A stretch of 64,000 bases of DNA from a virus. A program made the translations under genes and the position numbers. Where the stretch lies: positions 18,524 through 82,523 of the IMG/VR virus record IMGVR_UViG_3300033571_013388; one strand, 5' to 3'. The notes under the pieces were generated by a model. That model worked only from the letters and a program-made list of their open reading frames with translations, was not told the origin of the DNA and did no database searches. Shown here piece after piece: positions 1 to 8,127 of this stretch. Each line of letters opens with the position of its first letter. Positions within the stretch are counted from its first letter, which is position 1.

Positions 1-155
1 ACAGAATCCGTTTTTTTAACATCTAGTGTGTCTTTATAATCATCTTGGGTTGGAGATAACTCATCTGCTTCGGATAACAATCTAGACTTATACCCACCTC
101 TAATGACATCCATCATTTTTTTGGTCATATCGTGTTCATTGATGTTGTTTTTCAT
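1..155 (-). CDS. Hypothetical protein, N-terminal part only (runs off the window)
   Basis: An open minus-strand frame begins at ATG 155-153 and is still open at base 1, giving 51 residues. Its ATG overlaps the stop of the amidase gene in an ATGA arrangement, so the two are translationally coupled. The visible part is hydrophilic and contains the peptide RLLSEADE near residues 25-32. This LLxE motif recurs near the N-terminus of three other proteins in the window. The function is unknown; the rest of the gene lies outside. Confidence 0.7.
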   Translation of the reverse strand, partial: MKNNINEHDMTKKMMDVIRGGYKSRLLSEADELSPTQDDYKDTLDVKKTDS

Positions 156-763
156 TTTTTTTCTATTTTTGTTTTAAATGTTTCAAAATCCCAAGTTGGG
201 TTTAAATCAGTATAGTGCTTTTCAATGTTACTTTTATAAAATACACCATTGTACGTGCTAAAATTTTCCAATTTTGTATTGTGTGCTACCACAGATAAAG
301 GTATGTCAAATTTGGCACATAATGATTTTACCAACTCACTGGCCGAATATAATTGTTCTTTTGTATATGGAGCCCAATAATTGTAACCTCTCCATCTTTT
401 TTCAACAACCATGTTCGGTTCTTTATAAATATCACCAATCCACGTAATAAATTCATTTTTATTTGAATCTTTTATCAACCAACCTTCGTTCTCTAATAAT
501 ATTACAATACACGACATGTTAAATTCATAATTTTTCAACATTTTAGTTGAAAAACTAGGGTCGTAATGTTTGTAAATTTGGCCAGATTTTGAGATTGTAA
601 AAGGTGCTGTATTTTTATATAACCCATTATACCTATGTTTCCAACCAATAAAATGTTTCATATCATTTGTAAAGGTATGAGCTAAGACTATACGTGTTTT
701 CTTTGATTCTACAGCCACATAATTCTCGCTAGATAATACGTATGACGTGTCATCAATGTTCAT
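152..763 (-). CDS. N-acetylmuramoyl-L-alanine amidase-like protein, probable endolysin
   Basis: The 203-residue protein has the layout of the zinc amidase family (Amidase_2, T7 lysozyme type), which cleaves the amide bond between N-acetylmuramic acid and L-alanine in peptidoglycan. The putative zinc ligands are H29 in VLAHTFTND, then H183 and D186 in EKHYTDLNP. The family usually shows H, H and C or D in these places. A second AHN at H161 may also contribute. No signal peptide is visible, so export would need a holin or another route. Start ATG 763-761 overlaps the upstream membrane-protein stop (TAATG). Together with that membrane protein it could form a lysis unit, but this is inference. 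It is the only free-standing peptidoglycan hydrolase in the window. Confidence 0.7.
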   Translation of the reverse strand: MNIDDTSYVLSSENYVAVESKKTRIVLAHTFTNDMKHFIGWKHRYNGLYKNTAPFTISKSGQIYKHYDPSFSTKMLKNYEFNMSCIVILLENEGWLIKDSNKNEFITWIGDIYKEPNMVVEKRWRGYNYWAPYTKEQLYSASELVKSLCAKFDIPLSVVAHNTKLENFSTYNGVFYKSNIEKHYTDLNPTWDFETFKTKIEKK

Positions 764-1908
764 TAGTTTTTCCTATAATAAACTTTGTTGTTATCACCGT
801 TTTTAACCACTTTGTTTGTACCTATTCTTTCAACAATATTGCTTTTTTTAGGTGTTGGTACATCAACGGAAAATCCTCTATTTTTTATCTCTCTAATATC
901 TTCTAATTGAATCTTGCCAGTTGGTATTACTGGTTCTCTATCTTTTTGTTCAACAACATTTTTTTCCACAACGTCAGACGATTCTTCAACTTCATTAAAT
1001 TCTTCTTCTTCAAAAATTTCTGACTCTTCAGTAACTGTTTGATTTTCCTTAGCTTCGATTAACTGGGTAATTGATTCTGGCTTCGGTTCAACTTTTTTTT
1101 TGATTTCTGAATGGTCACCTTTCTCTAATTCAAAAATTTTATTCGTCATTAAAATCATAGAGATAGCCAATGGGTCAAATACAAATATCAAAAACAATAT
1201 TAATATATTAACAACGTTACCCATAGGTTGACCTGTTAATTCTGATATATATTTAAGTGGTCCCACTTCAGCTGAAACTTCGCTATTAGCTGTTAATTCT
1301 ATTGCTTTTGTTGAATAAACACTTATTGAATCTGACATAATAGAATTCTTAACATTAAACCCATCAATTTCGTTTGATAACTTTTGAATTTCGTCATTAG
1401 CCAATTTTATGTCAGCCCTAGCTTTATCTTTAGCCCTATTGCTAGAAGCGTTATCTAATCTAACTTCTTGCGTATTCCTTAAGTTTGTTAGTTGGTCAAT
1501 ACGTTTTGTTTTATTGGCTATAATCTTTTCATTGTCTAAAATACTTTTTTCAAACAAAGATTTTTTAGCATCCAATACACCAACTTGACCTTCTTGGATT
1601 TCTAATTTATTTGCTGTTTTTTGATAGGCATTTGACAAAAACCCATATATACCAGCTGATGTAATTATCATTAAAACACCAACACTAATAGTTAAATAAA
1701 ATTTTAACCAACCAGATATTTTATCCCAATACCTATGTAAAGCAGTCGTTACAACCACTTTACCAATTTCCAATGCAGTAGCCATTATTATAACAGCCGT
1801 GCTAGCACCAGCAAATAGTTGACTAAGCCCCCATACTGAAAAATAAGCAGCACAACCAGAAACAATTAGTGCCAGTAACAATACAATGTAGCTAAATTTT
1901 AATTTCAT
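763..1908 (-). CDS. Membrane protein with coiled coil, function unknown
   Basis: I chose ATG 1908 (MKLKFSYIV) over an in-frame ATG at 1935 because it puts the first membrane segment near the N-terminus; this gives about 381 residues. Hydrophobic segments lie near residues 5-26, 30-48 and 67-92. A long charged coiled coil follows (about 95-200), then a fourth hydrophobic segment near 225-255 and a Lys/Glu-rich tail with acidic clusters. VSGC at residues 16-19 resembles a lipobox but sits inside a membrane helix, so a lipoprotein is not supported. The gene is directly coupled to the amidase, so a holin- or spanin-related role is possible but unproven. An AT motif TATTTATA lies at 1923-1930, just upstream. 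Confidence 0.75.
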   Translation of the reverse strand: MKLKFSYIVLLLALIVSGCAAYFSVWGLSQLFAGASTAVIIMATALEIGKVVVTTALHRYWDKISGWLKFYLTISVGVLMIITSAGIYGFLSNAYQKTANKLEIQEGQVGVLDAKKSLFEKSILDNEKIIANKTKRIDQLTNLRNTQEVRLDNASSNRAKDKARADIKLANDEIQKLSNEIDGFNVKNSIMSDSISVYSTKAIELTANSEVSAEVGPLKYISELTGQPMGNVVNILILFLIFVFDPLAISMILMTNKIFELEKGDHSEIKKKVEPKPESITQLIEAKENQTVTEESEIFEEEEFNEVEESSDVVEKNVVEQKDREPVIPTGKIQLEDIREIKNRGFSVDVPTPKKSNIVERIGTNKVVKNGDNNKVYYRKN

Positions 1909-1938
1909 ATCATTAATTTTAATATAAATACACATAAC

Positions 1939-1967
1939 GAATAAAAGGGTTATTAACCCTTTTATTC
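1939..1967 (-). terminator. Terminator of the sigma factor gene
   Basis: A perfect 13-bp inverted repeat (1939-1951 with 1955-1967) has a 3-nt loop and reads into TTTTATTC on the minus strand. The sigma gene stop codon at 1962-1964 lies inside one arm. Confidence 0.75.
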
Positions 1968-2789
1968 ATTTATTAAATTATATAAATCGTGTGCGTTATG
2001 TCTCAATTTTCTTATAGCTTTTTCTTTAATTTGTCTTATTCTTTCCTTTGTTAAATTATATCTTTCACCGATTGCTTCCAAGGTCATTGGTCTGCAATCT
2101 GTGTTTATACCAAAATAAGCCTCAATAATCATTCTTTCTCTAGTTTCCAAAACAGATAAAGTTTTATTTATCTCATTCTTTAACCTTTCATCAATTTCTA
2201 AAGAATCTTCACTATCTTCAATAGGTATTAAATCAATTAATTCATCCCCGTCTTCGTTAATCACTTCATTTAATGATGCACATCTAGGATAAATTACCAA
2301 AGACATAATATCATTATCCTTATCGAATATTTCACCAAATATAGGTTCTCTTTCGTTTTCAGTCTCAAACTTGGTTATCTCTTTGTTTAGATACGATATT
2401 TTACTTATAACGTTTGCTGGTAATCTTACTATCCTAGCATTATCATTTAAACTTTGTAAAATCGATTGTTTAATCCACCACACAGCATATGATATAAATC
2501 TAAAACCTTTCTTATGGTCAAATTTACTTGCCGCTTTTATTAAACCATAGTTACCCTCGTTTATTAAATCAGATAATGGTAAACCTTGTCCTTGGTATTC
2601 TTTAGCTATTGAGATAACAAATTTTAAATTTGCTTTAACCAATTGGTGGATTGCTTTTTGGTCGCCTAGCTTTATTCTTTTCGCCAAATCTACCTCTTGT
2701 TCTTTGGTTAGGATTATTGATTTCTTAACGTCTTTAAAATACTTTGCAATACTATCATCACTATCAAAATTTAAAAAAATTTTACTCAT
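1962..2789 (-). CDS. RNA polymerase sigma factor, sigma-70 family, resembling a Bacteroidota primary sigma
   Basis: The 275-residue protein contains region 1.2 (LTKEQEVDLAKRI), region 2 with FRFISYAVWWIKQSILQSL, region 3 and region 4.2 with LTKERIRQIKEKAIRKLR. These blocks are close to the RpoD of Flavobacteriia, which is also short and lacks most of region 1.1. T4 uses a small divergent late sigma, gp55; this gene is much more host-like. The segment between regions 3 and 4 is acidic and divergent. The gene is preceded by a good host-type promoter and followed by its own terminator, so it forms a single-gene unit. Inference: it redirects host polymerase to phage promoters, perhaps the AT-rich late motif. 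It could also simply raise expression from host-type promoters. Confidence 0.9.
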   Translation of the reverse strand: MSKIFLNFDSDDSIAKYFKDVKKSIILTKEQEVDLAKRIKLGDQKAIHQLVKANLKFVISIAKEYQGQGLPLSDLINEGNYGLIKAASKFDHKKGFRFISYAVWWIKQSILQSLNDNARIVRLPANVISKISYLNKEITKFETENEREPIFGEIFDKDNDIMSLVIYPRCASLNEVINEDGDELIDLIPIEDSEDSLEIDERLKNEINKTLSVLETRERMIIEAYFGINTDCRPMTLEAIGERYNLTKERIRQIKEKAIRKLRHNAHDLYNLINE

Positions 2790-2831
2790 TAAATTGTCTC
2801 ATTTTACTTTTATGTTATATTATTATATAAA

Positions 2832-2862
2832 CAAATATACGTTAAAATCCTTAAAAGTCAAG
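2832..2862 (-). promoter_or_regulatory. Host-type promoter for the sigma factor gene
   Basis: On the minus strand, CTTG (2862-2859) is followed by 19 nt and TATATTTG (2839-2832), matching the Bacteroidota pattern TTTG-N19-TAnnTTTG. The upstream box is part of CTTGACTTT, a 9-mer shared with the promoters at 42079-42109 and 54717-54748. The leader to the sigma ATG is about 40 nt. Confidence 0.7.
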
Positions 2863-2871
2863 GATTTTAAC
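2841..2871 (-). terminator. Perfect hairpin overlapping the sigma promoter
   Basis: A 12-bp perfect stem (2841-2852 with 2860-2871) has a 7-nt loop. It starts immediately after the stop codon (2875-2873) of the upstream gene, so it probably ends that transcript. There is no T-run; instead TATATTTG follows one base after the stem. Confidence 0.55.
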
Positions 2872-2872
2872 C

Positions 2873-3388
2873 TTATTTTGCCAACAAAGGCAATAGTGTT
2901 TTATCATGTTCAGATAATTTTTCAAGCCCACTATCTATTAGCTTATTGAGTAGCGTATCTTTTTCAAACGAACTCATTTTTTCTATTTTAACAGGGTCTA
3001 ATAAATTTTTATCTTTGTTTTCAGTTTTTGTTTTTTTATTATTATTTTTGGTTGTTTTTGTTTCTGAAGACATATTGATAGTTCTCAAAAAATCTTCATT
3101 CATTTGTTCAACATTAAATTCCTTTAGAAACCCAAACAACCCTTCATGAATTTCTTTTTTAGTAATGTTAAACCCAGAAGATGACTCGTTTAAATCAAAC
3201 AACAAAAAACTTCTCTTCCTACTAGTAAACCATTCGGTTAGTTCGCTTGGTTCTATGATAGAAGAAAATGTTGCTATCAATATACCTTTAGCGTCCAAAA
3301 CATTTGGTTTAATTTCACTTATCTTTATTATTTCTTCTTGGGAGCCAAGTGTATCGCCCATAATCACTATGCAGTAGTTTCTAAACAT
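2873..3388 (-). CDS. Hypothetical protein with Lys/Asn-rich linker
   Basis: The 171-residue protein is not recognised. The N-terminal 110 residues look globular (NYCIVIMGDTLGSQEE, ILIATFSSII, RSFLLFDLNE). A low-complexity Lys/Asn/Thr linker near residues 110-130 and a short helical tail (LLNKLIDSGLEKLSEHD) follow. I kept the first ATG (3388) because the strand NYCIVIMG before the next Met looks structural. TACCTTTG lies 12 nt upstream at 3401-3408. The gene stands alone between the gp46 gene and the sigma gene. Confidence 0.75.
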   Translation of the reverse strand: MFRNYCIVIMGDTLGSQEEIIKISEIKPNVLDAKGILIATFSSIIEPSELTEWFTSRKRSFLLFDLNESSSGFNITKKEIHEGLFGFLKEFNVEQMNEDFLRTINMSSETKTTKNNNKKTKTENKDKNLLDPVKIEKMSSFEKDTLLNKLIDSGLEKLSEHDKTLLPLLAK

Positions 3389-3400
3389 ATGTATTTTTTA

Positions 3401-3408
3401 CAAAGGTA
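3401..3408 (-). promoter_or_regulatory. Possible -7 promoter element
   Basis: TACCTTTG on the minus strand lies 12 nt before the ATG at 3388. The expected -33 box is poor (TAGT), so the match rests on the downstream element only. Confidence 0.35.
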
Positions 3409-3444
3409 CGTTTTTTTATTTAATAAAACTATTTTTATTATAAA

Positions 3445-5796
3445 TTATGTAATTTTAATTTTCGAAACATTATTTTCTTTTATAACGGTAACCAAAGAAA
3501 CAGCCCAATCTTTTACCAAATCATTATGTGTTATTAAAAAAACAATTTCATACATGTTTTTAATCTTATCAAACAACCCTTTCAGTTTTTCAATATTTTC
3601 TGGAGCTACTTTACCTAAAACTTCATCAAAAGTTATGAAATTAGGCATAGGTAACGTAGACATTTTACCCAGAACACCTCTTAACGCAAGACTAGACGCA
3701 GTTTTTTCAAAACCACTAGCTGATTTAAGTTGTTTTGAAACATCATCCTTATTTATCAAAAATTGAACATCGTTTTTATCATCTATAAATATCTCCACTT
3801 CAAAATCACAAACATCTTCTAATAATCTTTGAACTTCTGAATTTATTATAGGTAACACTGACCTTAATACCAACTTGCTTATACCTTTTTTACCAACCAA
3901 GTCAATATAAATCTTAAAAATTTTATCAATCTCTTCTTCTTTTTTAATAGTTTCTATTAATTTTGTTTTGGTCGAAATGTTGGTATTATGATTTTGTATT
4001 TCGTTTGTAACTCTTTCTATCCTAGTTATTGTTTCATCTTTAGTATGATTAAGTACTGAAATATTTGTTTTTACTTTACTAACCTCAATATCAATTCTTT
4101 TATTATGTTCAATAGCTTCTAAGTTAAGGTTGTATTTTTTTAAATCATTCATTTTTTCAACCACCTTATTTCTTAATGAACCAATTTCAACCTCTAATCT
4201 ATCTCTATCTAACTCTAATCTATTTTTCTTATCTACTTTTACTTTAATCTCATTAAGGTTCAACAAATAACTCTCTAACACCTCTAGTCTTTTTGATATA
4301 TCAGATATGTCACTGTTAATTTTATTTATCTCTTCATTGTGTTTATTAATATGTTCAGTATTGTCTACATCATCCAATTTACGATGACATGATTGACAAA
4401 TACCCCCAGCTATCAAATCAGCAATAACTTTAGTTAACCGTTTTATTTCCGCTTCAAAAACAGCTTTTTTAGAAGTCAAACCATTAAGTTCTTTGGTATA
4501 CATATAATGAAGGTCTTCATCAAATTCAATTTTACCATATGCAAAAATAACATCATTCATTTCAGTTATCTTCGCCTTTGTTTCTACACCTTTTTTTGTT
4601 AACAAATCTACTTCATTTTGAAGTGATGATGGGTTTAATGTAGAAATCGAAACATCTATTTTTTGTTTGCTATTTAATAACCTATCATTCTCCTCATTGT
4701 TTTTTTGGAGCTCTGATTTAGTATCTGACAATCTTTTTCTAAACAATTCTTCAAGTTGTTCAGATTCTAGTATCTTGTTTTTATGTTCTTCGATTTCATT
4801 CGTTAATGTGATTACATCGAATTCATTTGATTTTTTCTTTCTGGTAAAATCATTATACATCACCCTAACAGCAGCTTCTTTTAACTCAAGTATTTCCAAA
4901 CCAATAAGCCTAGTTAATATTTTACCAGATTCTGTTGTTGTCAAACCGATAAGGTCATCTAGATTTTTTTCAGTTGCCAAAACCAACATTTCAAAATCTT
5001 TTTCACTACCTATGGTCTCTTTTAATTTTGAAGTCGTCTTTTTAGCATCTTCTTCATTTAATTCTTCTTCTTCCCCATCTGGTAAAATTTTATAGTAATT
5101 TACCTTGTTTATGACAGTCCAACCACCACCTTTTTTGGAGCTTCGCTTCATTTTACGCTCTATGATGGTTTCTTCACCTTCAATTTCAATCATCCCTCGA
5201 ACAACCAATTCATTTTTGCCAGTATAAGTGTTAAATACTTCTTCGTTTTTATCGGTTTTGGTTGTGGAACCATGTAATAAAAATTTTATAGCATCTATGG
5301 TAAGTGTTGTTTTACCACCTTGATTCCCAGGAATTGAATTCACAACTGTTAAGCCTTTAAATTTACTAAAAGGGATATAATTGTTTTCACCAAAAGAAAG
5401 AAAATTATCAATCATAATCCATTTTATAGACCACGACTTGTGTTGTGATTGAGTTAAATCGATGTTTAATTCACCATTAACTTTATCATCTAGCGCAATA
5501 ATTCTGTTAAAATCAACATTTTTATTATCTCTAACAATTAACTCTTTCATAAGAGCTCTTTGATAATTAACATCCATAATGTTTTCAATACCAGCACCAG
5601 TTATTTCAATAGCGTCACCATTTTCATTAAATTTAACAGGTTTATAAACAACATTTATGTTATTTTTATTCACACCATATTTGTTAGCAAAATAGTTTCT
5701 TACTTTATTCTTATTTTCTTTAGAATAATTTTCTGGTCGGTCTGTCCATTCTACTTTTATTCTAGAATAAGGTGATATTCTTAATTTATCTTCCAT
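3445..5796 (-). CDS. 46: Recombination endonuclease ATPase subunit, gp46/Rad50/SbcC-like
   Basis: This SMC-like ATPase of 783 residues should pair with the Mre11-like gp47 to resect DNA ends for recombination-dependent replication. The Walker A motif is PGNQGGKTT near residues 156-164. Long coiled coils flank a zinc-hook CQSC near residues 465-468. The signature motif ASGFEKTASSLALRG lies near 695 and Walker B NFITFDEV near 720. T4 gp46 is about 560 residues, so this copy is long; roughly 120 residues precede the ATPase fold (which starts at SIKWIMIDNFLSFGEN) and match nothing I know. The start ATG overlaps the upstream stop (TAATG), and GGAG lies 9 nt before it. It is the last gene of the nuclease-gp47-gp46 unit. 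Confidence 0.9.
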   Translation of the reverse strand: MEDKLRISPYSRIKVEWTDRPENYSKENKNKVRNYFANKYGVNKNNINVVYKPVKFNENGDAIEITGAGIENIMDVNYQRALMKELIVRDNKNVDFNRIIALDDKVNGELNIDLTQSQHKSWSIKWIMIDNFLSFGENNYIPFSKFKGLTVVNSIPGNQGGKTTLTIDAIKFLLHGSTTKTDKNEEVFNTYTGKNELVVRGMIEIEGEETIIERKMKRSSKKGGGWTVINKVNYYKILPDGEEEELNEEDAKKTTSKLKETIGSEKDFEMLVLATEKNLDDLIGLTTTESGKILTRLIGLEILELKEAAVRVMYNDFTRKKKSNEFDVITLTNEIEEHKNKILESEQLEELFRKRLSDTKSELQKNNEENDRLLNSKQKIDVSISTLNPSSLQNEVDLLTKKGVETKAKITEMNDVIFAYGKIEFDEDLHYMYTKELNGLTSKKAVFEAEIKRLTKVIADLIAGGICQSCHRKLDDVDNTEHINKHNEEINKINSDISDISKRLEVLESYLLNLNEIKVKVDKKNRLELDRDRLEVEIGSLRNKVVEKMNDLKKYNLNLEAIEHNKRIDIEVSKVKTNISVLNHTKDETITRIERVTNEIQNHNTNISTKTKLIETIKKEEEIDKIFKIYIDLVGKKGISKLVLRSVLPIINSEVQRLLEDVCDFEVEIFIDDKNDVQFLINKDDVSKQLKSASGFEKTASSLALRGVLGKMSTLPMPNFITFDEVLGKVAPENIEKLKGLFDKIKNMYEIVFLITHNDLVKDWAVSLVTVIKENNVSKIKIT

Positions 5797-6251
5797 TATA
5801 TTTCTCCGTATAAATCTTTTTTGTGTTTATTTTTTTCTTCGATTAACAATTTTTGAACAACCTCTAACTCTTTGTTTTTTTCGTCAACATTTGTTTGAAG
5901 CTCTTTTATTGTTATATTGTATTGAGATTGTTGTTCTAACAGTTTATTTTGCAAATCATTTACTTTATCAGCTAAAACTTTAACCTGTGAATTATCAGTA
6001 ACTATTACTTCTTTTTCTACAATTTTTTCAACAGGTACTTCTATGATTTTTTCAATGGGTTTTTCAATAATCTTTTCAACTATTTTTTCAACCTCTATCG
6101 TTTTTTGTATTGGTGTGGCACCGTACTTTTCAACAGTAAAACCCTGTTTCACTAGTTTTAATGTAAACTCATCAATATTGGTGATGTTATTGTTTCTACA
6201 ATAATCCCAAATATCATTCTTTAGTTCCTTCGGAAGTTCCATATTTTTCAA
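5796..6251 (-). CDS. Coiled-coil hypothetical protein with EKIVEK repeats
   Basis: The protein has 151 residues, or 148 if translation starts at M4 (MELPKELKN). Residues 1-45 form a small globular head with DEFTLKLVKQGFTVEKYG. A stretch of imperfect repeats rich in Val, Glu, Lys and Ile (EKIVEKIIEKPIEKIIE and similar) follows, then a coiled coil to the C-terminus. It lies between gp47 and gp46 and is coupled to both neighbours by overlaps. A role in the recombination complex is a guess from position only. Confidence 0.75.
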   Translation of the reverse strand: MKNMELPKELKNDIWDYCRNNNITNIDEFTLKLVKQGFTVEKYGATPIQKTIEVEKIVEKIIEKPIEKIIEVPVEKIVEKEVIVTDNSQVKVLADKVNDLQNKLLEQQSQYNITIKELQTNVDEKNKELEVVQKLLIEEKNKHKKDLYGEI

Positions 6252-6483
6252 TATCTTTTAAAATTTCTTCTAATTCTTTTTCCGATTGATGAAGCAACAT
6301 GAATTCTTTGGTTGTTTCATCTATTTCTAAATGTATTATTGGTTTATCAACCCTCACATAATACTCATCAACCCCAATAACTTCACCATTTACTAAACCA
6401 AAATCATCAAATTCTTTTGGTAGTCCATCTAAAAAAGCTTTTAATTCTTTTATTGTAATTCCAGTTGTTTTTTCTTCACTCAT
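6214..6483 (-). CDS. Small hypothetical protein
   Basis: This 89-residue acidic protein begins MSEEKTTGITIKELKAFLDGLP. The pattern ITIKELKAFLDGLPKEFDD is common in small phage proteins of unknown function. The ATG overlaps the gp47 stop (ATGA), and its 3' end overlaps the next gene by 38 bases, or 29 if that gene starts at its M4. It is therefore part of the gp47-gp46 operon. I can assign no function. Confidence 0.65.
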   Translation of the reverse strand: MSEEKTTGITIKELKAFLDGLPKEFDDFGLVNGEVIGVDEYYVRVDKPIIHLEIDETTKEFMLLHQSEKELEEILKDIEKYGTSEGTKE

Positions 6484-7292
6484 ACGTTTGTTAATTTTTC
6501 ACTCCCAGTCTCTAAATCTTCTAGAGATTTTATTTTAAATTGATAATACGGATATTTGTTTTCCACATCATGTTCTGTAAATGTTTTACTCTCCACATCC
6601 CACAATAAAAAACCATGTTTTGACACATTTTCCCCAAAATTTTGTTGTATCAAAGATGATGAATAAGCCACCAGAATTCCTTTGTGGTTAAAAACTTGTC
6701 TTTTGTGAATGTCACCCAACAAAACAAAATCACACCCTTCAAACTCATCCAATTCAGCACCATGGTCAATTTCATAACCAATATCTGTTTTTGCGTTTAC
6801 CAGAGGGGCGTGAAATAACCCAACATATGTTTTATCATCTCCAAATGTAAGTCTAGCTGACTCAATATCTGGTCTGGTATTTCCTTCAAAAATAGAATAA
6901 ACACACCAAACAATATTGTCATCTAAATAACACTTGCTTTCTTTAAAGAAATTTATATTGCTATCTGGTAAAAATTGAACCATTGGGGTGATGCTATCCA
7001 TTCTATCTTTGTTATTCTCCAACAAATCATGATTACCAGCAATAATAATAACAGGTGCTATTTTTTCCAAAGACCTTAAAAGCCAAGTCCCCAATATAAG
7101 CTGTTCATTTGAAATGACTATTTTTTGGTGAACTAAATCACCAGCAATTACTATCCTAACTTCTTCTCTCTGATAATCTTTAATTAGTTCTTTTATGTCT
7201 TTTAACAAAGTAACAAAAACTTCTTTGTATTCATCATGTAACCTAAAGGTTCTAATGTGAATATCACTCAAATGAATTATTTTTTTAACCAT
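6480..7292 (-). CDS. 47: Recombination endonuclease subunit, gp47/Mre11/SbcD-like
   Basis: This metallophosphoesterase of 270 residues carries the Mre11 motifs in order: LSDIHIR near residues 7-13, AGDLVHQK near 50, AGNHDLL near 85, GLFHAPL near 158 and LGDIHKRQ near 191. These residues bind two manganese ions at the nuclease centre. T4 gp47 is about 340 residues. The missing part is at the C-terminus, where the family normally carries the segment that docks on Rad50. The gp46 partner two genes downstream has an unusual N-terminal extension, which may compensate. The start overlaps the PD-(D/E)XK nuclease stop, and the end overlaps the next ATG. Confidence 0.9.
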   Translation of the reverse strand: MVKKIIHLSDIHIRTFRLHDEYKEVFVTLLKDIKELIKDYQREEVRIVIAGDLVHQKIVISNEQLILGTWLLRSLEKIAPVIIIAGNHDLLENNKDRMDSITPMVQFLPDSNINFFKESKCYLDDNIVWCVYSIFEGNTRPDIESARLTFGDDKTYVGLFHAPLVNAKTDIGYEIDHGAELDEFEGCDFVLLGDIHKRQVFNHKGILVAYSSSLIQQNFGENVSKHGFLLWDVESKTFTEHDVENKYPYYQFKIKSLEDLETGSEKLTNV

Positions 7293-8070
7293 TATTTTTC
7301 ATAATATTATAGTGGTGCATCTCAATTAGCTGTTTTGCTTCTTTTTTGAGATACATTATTTGTATTTTTTGAAACGAGAGTTTTTCTTTATCCCAATATA
7401 AAACATAAATTTGTCTACATTTTCTTTTTGGAAACTCTAACTCATACATATACGCATAAACACTTAGTTGCAGTGTATATATTGACCATTGACAAGCTTG
7501 AAGATGCTCGAATGGTTTTAATAATGTTTCATAACCATAAGGATTATAAAAATTAAAAACCCTATTAGTCTTATAATCAGCCACATCAAAAAAAACATCG
7601 TTTATGTCGATAATCAAATCTGAAGTACCAGCTAACTCATACTGTTCAGAAAATAATATTCTTTCTGGCCACATAGCAACACCTTCTTCAATATTTAATG
7701 CGTTGTAACCATCAATAACTTTTTGTTCAAACAAACCTTCTTCATTATCCTCTGGGAAATACCATTTGTTAGCCAAAAGATATCGTTCAACAATGTCGTG
7801 AACCTTGCTACCATAAACATTTGCTTCATCATTCAGTAATTGCCAATAATCTAGAATCTCTTGTTGAGATAAGCCAATATAACGCTCTTGTTTAACGTTG
7901 TCTGCTTGTCTTGTAATTGCCAAGGAAACAGCCTCAGCATCAAAATGTGGTTCAATTGAGGCTAGCGTTGTGGTAACTGATTTGTATATTTTACCAGTTT
8001 CCCTATGATGATATTTATGTTGTATGGGTTCTAGAAATATAATAGACTCCCATTTTTTTATTTTAGCCAT
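7285..8070 (-). CDS. PD-(D/E)XK nuclease, RecB/Cas4-like
   Basis: From ATG 8070 the protein has 261 residues. It shows the RecB-type nuclease layout: H91 in YGSKVHDIVERYL, D151 in LAGTSDLIIDI, D165 and K167 in DVADYKTNR, and a QLSVYAYMYE motif at 201-210. Enzymes of this type cut or degrade DNA ends with magnesium. I prefer ATG 8070 to the in-frame ATG at 8136, because the longer version would translate through the promoter at 8076-8107 and adds only weakly structured residues. The chosen start lies 5 nt after the -7 element, implying a leaderless or nearly leaderless mRNA. The gene heads the gp47-gp46 operon. No iron-sulphur cysteines were noticed, which argues against Cas4 itself. Confidence 0.8.
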   Translation of the reverse strand: MAKIKKWESIIFLEPIQHKYHHRETGKIYKSVTTTLASIEPHFDAEAVSLAITRQADNVKQERYIGLSQQEILDYWQLLNDEANVYGSKVHDIVERYLLANKWYFPEDNEEGLFEQKVIDGYNALNIEEGVAMWPERILFSEQYELAGTSDLIIDINDVFFDVADYKTNRVFNFYNPYGYETLLKPFEHLQACQWSIYTLQLSVYAYMYELEFPKRKCRQIYVLYWDKEKLSFQKIQIMYLKKEAKQLIEMHHYNIMKNNG

Positions 8071-8082
8071 ATTTGCAAATAT
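8069..8082. promoter_or_regulatory. 14-bp palindrome between divergent genes
   Basis: ATATTTGCAAATAT is a perfect palindrome. On the minus strand it contains most of the TATATTTG element. On the plus strand it provides CATATTTG, a 7/8 match, for the GNAT-like gene. It may be a shared divergent promoter or an operator. Confidence 0.4.
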
Positions 8083-8107
8083 ACGATTATTTGTTATGTT
8101 GTGCAAG
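8076..8107 (-). promoter_or_regulatory. Host-type promoter for the nuclease-gp47-gp46 operon
   Basis: On the minus strand CTTG (8107-8104) is followed by 20 nt and TATATTTG (8083-8076). The ATG follows the -7 element after only 5 nt. Confidence 0.65.
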
Positions 8108-8127
8108 TATTTATTGTAAAACTTAAG

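Noticed and set aside
3338-3766. A 142-residue plus-strand frame opposite the gp46 gene
   Set aside because: It spans the gene end and the gap. Its composition mirrors the antisense of gp46, and no promoter was found. It is a shadow of a real gene.
4667-5095. Plus-strand Ser/Phe/Leu-rich frame of 142 residues inside gp46
   Set aside because: It is the antisense of coiled-coil Lys/Glu codons, which typically leaves open Ser/Phe/Leu frames.
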